Shown here: piece after piece, positions 5,264 to 8,184 of the stretch
Layout of the letters: each line of letters begins with the position of its first letter
How positions within the stretch are numbered: the first letter of the stretch is position 1
Assembly: GCA_036507955.1 (NCBI GenBank)
Contig: DATCIH010000117.1
Span: 1-8,184, forward strand
DNA length: 8,184 bases
Reading direction: 5' to 3'
Origin: DATCIH01 sp036507955
GTDB lineage: Bacteria; Bacillota; Clostridia; Clostridiales; Clostridiaceae
Position numbers and translations under genes: made by a program
Notes under the pieces: model-generated
What the model saw: the letters and a program-made list of their open reading frames with translations, nothing else
Databases searched by the model: none
Told to the model about the DNA's origin: nothing

Positions 5264-5323
5264 AATTATTCCTTCTTTCATTTTTAATAATACGAGGAAA
5301 TCAGCAACTTATGGGAATTAATT

Positions 5324-5512
5324 TTATTCAAAAATAATCCAACCATCAGTCCATTCTATAGTATCTCGCTCATCAAAAGCATCCTCGAATCTATATCCAT
5401 CTTCTGTGAACATTTTACCATCTATAATATGAATGTATTCATCGTAAGAAAAGAATCTGTGTGTTACTTTGCTACCAAGTGCCATTGCTGTATGTGCTTC
5501 TATTTTATTCAT
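5324..5512 (-). CDS. 62-aa protein resembling a minimal DUF2829/Tad2-like domain
   Basis: The ATG at 5512 follows AAAGGAG with a rather long 11-nt spacer. A TTG at 5533 in frame is possible but has a poorer binding site. The N-terminus (AHTAMALGSKVTHRFFS, residues 6-22) matches the 'ALxxGxKVxR' opening of many small phage proteins, including the DUF2829 family, and the end (WTDGWIIFE, 54-62) matches their closing 'W..DGW.I' strand. Tad2 proteins of that family are known to bind cyclic-nucleotide signals of Thoeris and CBASS defence. This protein is shorter than typical Tad2, and the link is by motif resemblance only. It sits just after the recombinase gene. Confidence 0.7.
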   Translation of the reverse strand: MNKIEAHTAMALGSKVTHRFFSYDEYIHIIDGKMFTEDGYRFEDAFDERDTIEWTDGWIIFE

Positions 5513-5562
5513 TTTAATTCGTTCTCCTTTCAAAAGCCTTCAAAACTTTTATTTCCTTGGGA

Positions 5563-6126
5563 TTACAAGTCCATTTCCATATAAACTTCATCTAATATGT
5601 CTTGGGTGATTCCAAGATATCGTAACGTCATGGACTCAGATGAATGGTTTAATGCGTCCATAATTTGAGCTAGTTTAACTCCTTTCATATAAGCGTTATA
5701 TGCCCATGACTTGCGCATACTGTGTGATCCGACGTTCTCTTTAATTCCAACATACTCAGCAGCTTCTTTGATAGCACGATGGAATTGTACTCTCGACATA
5801 TGAGCTTCGCCACTTTGTCTCGAAGGGAACAATGCCTTAGTGGGGTGCTCTGTTTTAATGTATATGTCTAGAGATTCTTTTACTTTAGCGGTAAAGGGGA
5901 ATGATTTTCCTTTTCTAGTTTTAATCTCTTTCACTTTTATTCTCTCACGAATATTACCATTGCTGTCCATAACATCATCTACAGAGAGTGCTAGAAGGTC
6001 ACTAATTCTTAAAGCTGAATTAATTCCTAGTGTGAATAATGCCCAGTTCCTTAAAGATTTTGATTTAAAATATGTTTTCATATCCTCTATTTGTGCTACT
6101 TCACGTATTGGTTGCACGAATTCCAT
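5563..6126 (-). CDS. Short tyrosine recombinase (catalytic domain only)
   Basis: The 187-aa protein holds the full catalytic set of a tyrosine recombinase: R40 (ALRISDLL), K72 in the TRKGK hairpin, H135 and R138 (HSMRKSWAY), H161 (LNHSS) and nucleophile Y170 (MTLRYLGIT). It would cut and rejoin DNA through a 3'-phosphotyrosine link. The usual N-terminal core-binding domain of about 100 residues is missing, so it is a stand-alone catalytic form, as in some Bacillus phage and plasmid recombinases. The ATG at 6126 has AAAGGAG with a 10-nt spacer. It is the first gene after the promoter at 6162-6190 and the terminator at 6208-6228. No attachment site could be identified, so it may resolve multimers, invert DNA, or integrate. 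Confidence 0.92.
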   Translation of the reverse strand: MEFVQPIREVAQIEDMKTYFKSKSLRNWALFTLGINSALRISDLLALSVDDVMDSNGNIRERIKVKEIKTRKGKSFPFTAKVKESLDIYIKTEHPTKALFPSRQSGEAHMSRVQFHRAIKEAAEYVGIKENVGSHSMRKSWAYNAYMKGVKLAQIMDALNHSSESMTLRYLGITQDILDEVYMEMDL

Positions 6127-6161
6127 GTGTAGTCAACTCCTTTAATTCATTTTGTTACCTT

Positions 6162-6190
6162 ACTATAACACATATATAATATTAACGCAA
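6162..6190 (-). promoter_or_regulatory. Promoter of the recombinase operon
   Basis: On minus, TTGCGT (6190-6185) and TATAGT (6167-6162) are 17 nt apart, and a TG one base before the -10 makes it an extended -10. It lies 35 nt upstream of the recombinase start and just after an intrinsic terminator, so it should begin the middle transcription unit. Confidence 0.7.
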
Positions 6191-6207
6191 TAACTATTTT
6201 AGAAAAA

Positions 6208-6228
6208 CCTCAGTCGATTAAACTGAGG
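6208..6228 (-). terminator. Intrinsic terminator after the 39-aa peptide gene
   Basis: CCTCAGT and ACTGAGG form a 7-bp stem with a 7-nt loop. Read on minus, it is followed by TTTTTCT, a classical rho-independent signal. It starts 10 nt after the peptide gene stop and separates the right-hand gene group from the recombinase promoter. Confidence 0.85.
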
Positions 6229-6238
6229 CCATAAACCA

Positions 6239-6358
6239 TTATACCTTAATAACTACTCCCTGTGAGCCTTTATATGACTGTGAATTAGAGTTATGAGAAC
6301 TAACATACGTCACTACAGATAGAATGATTAGAAAGGCAATTATGAGTTTCTTATACAT
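6239..6358 (-). CDS. 39-aa secreted or membrane-anchored peptide
   Basis: The ATG at 6358-6356 follows AAAGGAG with a spacer of about 9 nt. The protein has a textbook export signal: MYKK, then the hydrophobic core LIIAFLIILSVV (residues 5-16), then a small-residue region (TYVSS). The remaining tail is polar and ends in GVVIKV. After signal peptidase cleavage it would leave about 18-20 residues outside the cell; without cleavage it is a membrane-anchored peptide. It is the last gene before the intrinsic terminator and follows the 67-aa gene by 6 nt. Its size and shape resemble Gram-positive signalling prepeptides, but no RRNPP-type receptor is visible, so that role is only a possibility. Confidence 0.7.
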   Translation of the reverse strand: MYKKLIIAFLIILSVVTYVSSHNSNSQSYKGSQGVVIKV

Positions 6359-6364
6359 TATTTA

Positions 6365-6568
6365 TCACTCCTTTGCAATCCCTTTTATCTTTAGGAATTC
6401 AAGCTCATAGTCCAAAACATCATTAATGTCTTTTCTGCTCAGTCTGGTTTTCTTTTCAATAAATAGTACCAATTCTTCCTCATCAATCTCCCTCTTTGTG
6501 ATCCCTAGAATAGTTATGATGCAATTTGCAAAGAATCCAATTAAACCCCCATCTTTTGTTTCTACCAT
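6365..6568 (-). CDS. 67-aa helical protein of unknown function
   Basis: The ATG at 6568 follows the 71-aa gene by six bases. Its ribosome binding signal is weak (GGTGA near the preceding stop; AAAGGA is further off), so translation is probably coupled to the upstream gene. The N-terminal half is hydrophobic (GGLIGFFANCIITILGI), and the rest is charged and helical (EEELVLFIEKKTRLSRKD ... ELEFLKIKGI). The 'IEKKT.LSR..I..VL..E.EFLK.KGI' pattern recalls small DNA-associated phage and Bacillus proteins, but the identity is not certain. Confidence 0.75.
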   Translation of the reverse strand: MVETKDGGLIGFFANCIITILGITKREIDEEELVLFIEKKTRLSRKDINDVLDYELEFLKIKGIAKE

Positions 6569-6574
6569 TATATA

Positions 6575-6790
6575 TCACCATCCTTTATAAACATAAACAA
6601 ACTGAACATATTCTGAAGCAAGTTTTAATGTCTCTTCATCACTTGTATGACTAGTTTCCATTACAAAATTCCTAGTTTGGTATACTAATCCAGAATTACG
6701 CATGGTATCAGAAACTTGAAGTCTAATGTTTTGGACGTTCATTTCTGGACATTCAATTTCACATATCGGTTTATGTTTAGTTTCATCCAT
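6575..6790 (-). CDS. 71-aa protein of unknown function
   Basis: The ATG at 6790 has only a weak, G-rich binding site (GGGGGA, spacer about 8 nt), which is contained in the end of the probable pseudogene just upstream. The protein is soluble, starts with a short cysteine-containing segment (ICEIECPEM), and continues with strand-like (NIRLQVSDTMRNSG, VYQTRNFVMETS) and helical (DEETLKLASEYVQFVYVY) parts. No motif is recognised. Its final codons supply the weak start region of the 67-aa gene. Confidence 0.7.
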   Translation of the reverse strand: MDETKHKPICEIECPEMNVQNIRLQVSDTMRNSGLVYQTRNFVMETSHTSDEETLKLASEYVQFVYVYKGW

Positions 6791-6793
6791 ACT

Positions 6794-6941
6794 TTAATCC
6801 CCCAATTCATAATCATTTGCAGTATATACGCCATAACCATTTGTAAACTGGAATAGACTCTGACATCAAATTGATCCTTTTGGGGACTAAGTAGTTAAAC
6901 CATGACATGTTGTATGAGGTATGTTGCAATTGAAGAATCAC
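6794..6941 (-). pseudogene. Probable frameshifted remnant of a ~49-aa gene
   Basis: A GTG at 6941-6939 sits 10 nt after AAGGAG (6957-6952). Its own frame closes at 6813 after 42 codons. Three protein-like pieces lie in three successive frames: SYNMSWFNYLVP, then QKDQFDVRVYS, then QFTNGYGVYTANDYELGD before a TAA at 6794. Restoring one base at the CCCC run and one at the following CC joins them into a single 49-aa protein that ends just before the next start. This suggests two single-base losses, but an intact 42-aa gene in the first frame remains possible. The ancestral function is unknown. Confidence 0.4.
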
Positions 6942-7016
6942 TTTTCATTATCTCCTTACATTATCCATACTTTATATTTATGTTATGAAATACAGATAAT
7001 GCAAGTACAATAATAT

Positions 7017-7496
7017 TTATTCTACAGTTAATCTTCCTCCACAAGAACAATGATATTTTTCAGGATGTTTGATTACATTTGAAACTCTATCACGATAATT
7101 TTTATGATTGCACGTTTGGCAGGTAATAGTATATTTTCCTCCTACTTCTTCTTCAATTCCCATCTTAGCACATGAATTTGTTGTACTAATCGCATAGCCA
7201 TATGTTCTATTCATTTTTGCTGCATAGCGTTTCCATAATGCCTGATGGTCAAAACATTCTGGTGCCGTATGGAGTATTTCATGTGCTAATGTTTGTTTAA
7301 TTTTATGTACTTCTGCAAGTTCTAATGAAGAAGATATTTCAATTAAGAATTTATCCTCTCTCTTCTTACATTGCCCAAATCTTCCTTTTGCTCTTGAATT
7401 GACTGTGACTTTTGGATCAATGTTATTTGATACAGGAATGTTTAGTAGTCTAGCCTCTGTGATTACTTCATGGAGTAGGACATCATATACAGACAT
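7017..7496 (-). CDS. SprT-like zinc metalloprotease-fold protein
   Basis: This 159-aa protein carries the SprT signature. HEILH (72-76) is the HExxH zinc site with E73 as catalytic base, and H84 (CFDHQALWK) is the third ligand eight residues after H76. A C-terminal zinc ribbon follows, with C126-x2-C129 and C150-x-C152. SprT/Spartan-type proteins cleave DNA-linked proteins in eukaryotes; the bacterial and phage members are less well defined. Length is typical for a bacterial SprT-like protein. The second cysteine pair is CxC rather than the usual CxxC. The start ATG follows GGAGG (9-nt spacer) and overlaps the previous stop by one base (TAATG). It is cotranscribed with the 83-aa gene from the promoter at 7774-7819. 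Confidence 0.9.
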   Translation of the reverse strand: MSVYDVLLHEVITEARLLNIPVSNNIDPKVTVNSRAKGRFGQCKKREDKFLIEISSSLELAEVHKIKQTLAHEILHTAPECFDHQALWKRYAAKMNRTYGYAISTTNSCAKMGIEEEVGGKYTITCQTCNHKNYRDRVSNVIKHPEKYHCSCGGRLTVE

Positions 7497-7747
7497 TATT
7501 TCGTACCTCCTTTTTTATCTTCATAAACATAAAACACTAATAACTTTTCAAACATTTCTAAACTGATTTTAGTTAGTGGCTGTGAGCGAACTTTAGTTTT
7601 ATCAATGTAGATTTTCAAGTTGTTTTTACGTGTATCAAATTTGCGGTTTCCGATGTGGTACATTCCCCAACGATCCTCAGTCGCTTTGTATTTTACCAGT
7701 AAGTTGTTGATAGAAGTTACTTGGGTTTCTTTTTGATTTGCAGTCAT
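7496..7747 (-). CDS. 83-aa basic protein of unknown function
   Basis: The ATG at 7747 follows AAGAAGG with an 8-nt spacer, about 30 nt downstream of the operator-promoter. The protein is rich in K and R. It has a strand-like middle (RWGMYHIGNRKFDTRKNNLKIYI) and a C-terminal helix (KISLEMFEKLLVFYVYED). It is cytoplasmic, with no motif recognised. Its stop overlaps the SprT-like start, so the two are translationally coupled and probably act together. A DNA- or RNA-binding role would fit the charge but is not shown. Confidence 0.75.
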   Translation of the reverse strand: MTANQKETQVTSINNLLVKYKATEDRWGMYHIGNRKFDTRKNNLKIYIDKTKVRSQPLTKISLEMFEKLLVFYVYEDKKGGTK

Positions 7748-7773
7748 GTTATGTACCTTCTTTCCTAAAATTG

Positions 7774-7819
7774 ATTATACCCTATTGTAACATTTATTAT
7801 ATATCATTACAATAGGGTA
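7774..7819 (-). promoter_or_regulatory. Promoter with embedded 13-bp inverted-repeat operator
   Basis: TACCCTATTGTAA (7778-7790) and TTACAATAGGGTA (7807-7819) are exact reverse complements with a 16-nt spacer. On minus, the first-read arm supplies TTGTAA (7812-7807) as -35, and the second supplies TACAAT (7789-7784) as an extended -10 (TGT before it) at a 17-nt spacing. A further TATAAT lies at 7779-7774. A protein bound to both arms would block the promoter. It drives the 83-aa and SprT-like genes. Confidence 0.7.
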
Positions 7820-7867
7820 CTTGTATTATTTTCATATTTAATTCGTGGCCTTTAAATCAAACATTTG

Positions 7868-7911
7868 ATGGTTTAAAATTGTTATTCAATGTCTTAATTC
7901 ACTTAAACCAT
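7868..7911. terminator. Possible hairpin at the end of the right-edge gene
   Basis: ATGGTTTAA (7868-7876) and TTAAACCAT (7903-7911) form a 9-bp inverted repeat around the stop codon of the right-edge gene, with a small inner ATTG/CAAT hairpin. No U-run follows on either strand, so it is a weak terminator candidate. Confidence 0.3.
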
Positions 7912-8184
7912 TTAGATTTTTTATCTTTTAAAGATTCCCAATTATTAGCCGGATAAGTGTTTTTTAGTGCTAAATAAGGCGATCCATTATGCACTATCTG
8001 CAACATACTTCCCAAACCAAATGTATTAAACATTCTAGCATTGATATGGATTAATATTGTTTCATAATCCCATATTAATTTTTCTTCAATTAACCATTTT
8101 GTTGCTTTCTTTGCGGTATTTACATTCCAATAATGTTGTGGTGTAAATTTTAATTCCCAAGCCAAATATTTATTAGGATAAGCA
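7899..8184 (-). CDS. Partial tandem-repeat protein (C-terminus)
   Basis: The frame is open to the window edge, so the last 94 residues are seen and the start lies outside. A TTG at 8165 has no binding site and is not a start. The visible part begins with the end of one unit (AYPNKYLAWELKF) and holds one complete unit. That unit has W, a helix ATKWLIEEKL, then FGLGSMLQIVHNGSPYLAL, and ends in TYP followed by NNWESL. The repeated [AT]YP...WE[LS] pattern, about 70 residues apart, points to a tandem array. Similar repeats occur in large Bacillus and phage proteins of uncertain role (DUF4046-like, named from memory). It ends in a lysine-rich tail. Confidence 0.75.
   Translation of the reverse strand, partial: AYPNKYLAWELKFTPQHYWNVNTAKKATKWLIEEKLIWDYETILIHINARMFNTFGLGSMLQIVHNGSPYLALKNTYPANNWESLKDKKSKWFK

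Noticed and set aside
5840..6145. Plus-strand 101-codon open frame
   Set aside because: It lies opposite the recombinase, whose catalytic motifs are clear. The plus frame has low-complexity, serine-rich content and no ribosome binding site.
6239..6568. Arbitrium (AimR/AimP) communication module
   Set aside because: AimP-like peptide size fits, but AimR is a protein of nearly 400 residues with TPR repeats and none is encoded nearby.
7017..7496. ImmA-type anti-repressor protease paired with the XRE repressor
   Set aside because: The HExxH spacing to the third histidine, the HQALWK segment and the zinc ribbon fit SprT, and the gene is not next to the regulator.

Overview
The window is AT-rich and densely packed with small genes. 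Nearly all are on the minus strand, with strong AGGAGG-type ribosome binding sites and frequent TTG/GTG starts. This fits a temperate phage, prophage or phage-like plasmid of a low-GC Gram-positive host, most likely Bacillus or a relative. No structural phage genes, tRNAs, rRNAs, insertion sequences or CRISPR arrays are visible. The content looks like an accessory or early region. Host and element type are inferred from sequence style and gene content only.

Left edge (1-375): the N-terminus of an unrecognised minus-strand gene runs off the window. Upstream of it lie a promoter embedded in an inverted repeat and a 13-codon reading frame with a strong ribosome binding site. Next (376-1583) is a divergent pair: a GP88-family protein on minus and an XRE-type helix-turn-helix regulator on plus, the only plus-strand gene. 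Between them is a perfect 14-bp inverted repeat. A very long hairpin (1593-1652) ends the regulator gene and the long minus-strand run.

Middle (1653-6190): a minus-strand run starting at a promoter near 6162-6190. In transcription order it holds: a short tyrosine recombinase (catalytic domain only), a 62-aa protein resembling a minimal DUF2829/Tad2-type fold, a MGTN(Y/F)-type phage protein, a 36-aa membrane peptide, three unknown small proteins (164, 60 and 97 aa), a 48-aa and a cysteine-rich 55-aa protein, an orphan beta-class DNA methyltransferase, and three tightly coupled small genes (57, 62 and 130 aa). Several of these are too short for a standard ORF cutoff and were found by reading ribosome binding sites.

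Right part (6208-8184): a second minus-strand group. A promoter embedded in a 13-bp inverted repeat drives an 83-aa gene and a SprT-like zinc metalloprotease-fold gene. Then come a probable frameshifted remnant, two small genes (71 and 67 aa) and a 39-aa signal-peptide-bearing peptide gene, closed by an intrinsic terminator at 6208-6228. At the right edge is the C-terminus of a gene that appears to encode a tandem-repeat protein.

Working together: two promoters 7.4 kb apart carry related inverted-repeat operators (CCTATTGTA ... ATAGG) whose half-site spacing differs by about one helical turn. This suggests one regulator, possibly the local XRE protein, controls both ends of the region. The methyltransferase, the Tad2-like protein and the many tiny unknown genes fit a counter-defence or host-takeover cargo, but for most of them function cannot be assigned from sequence alone.
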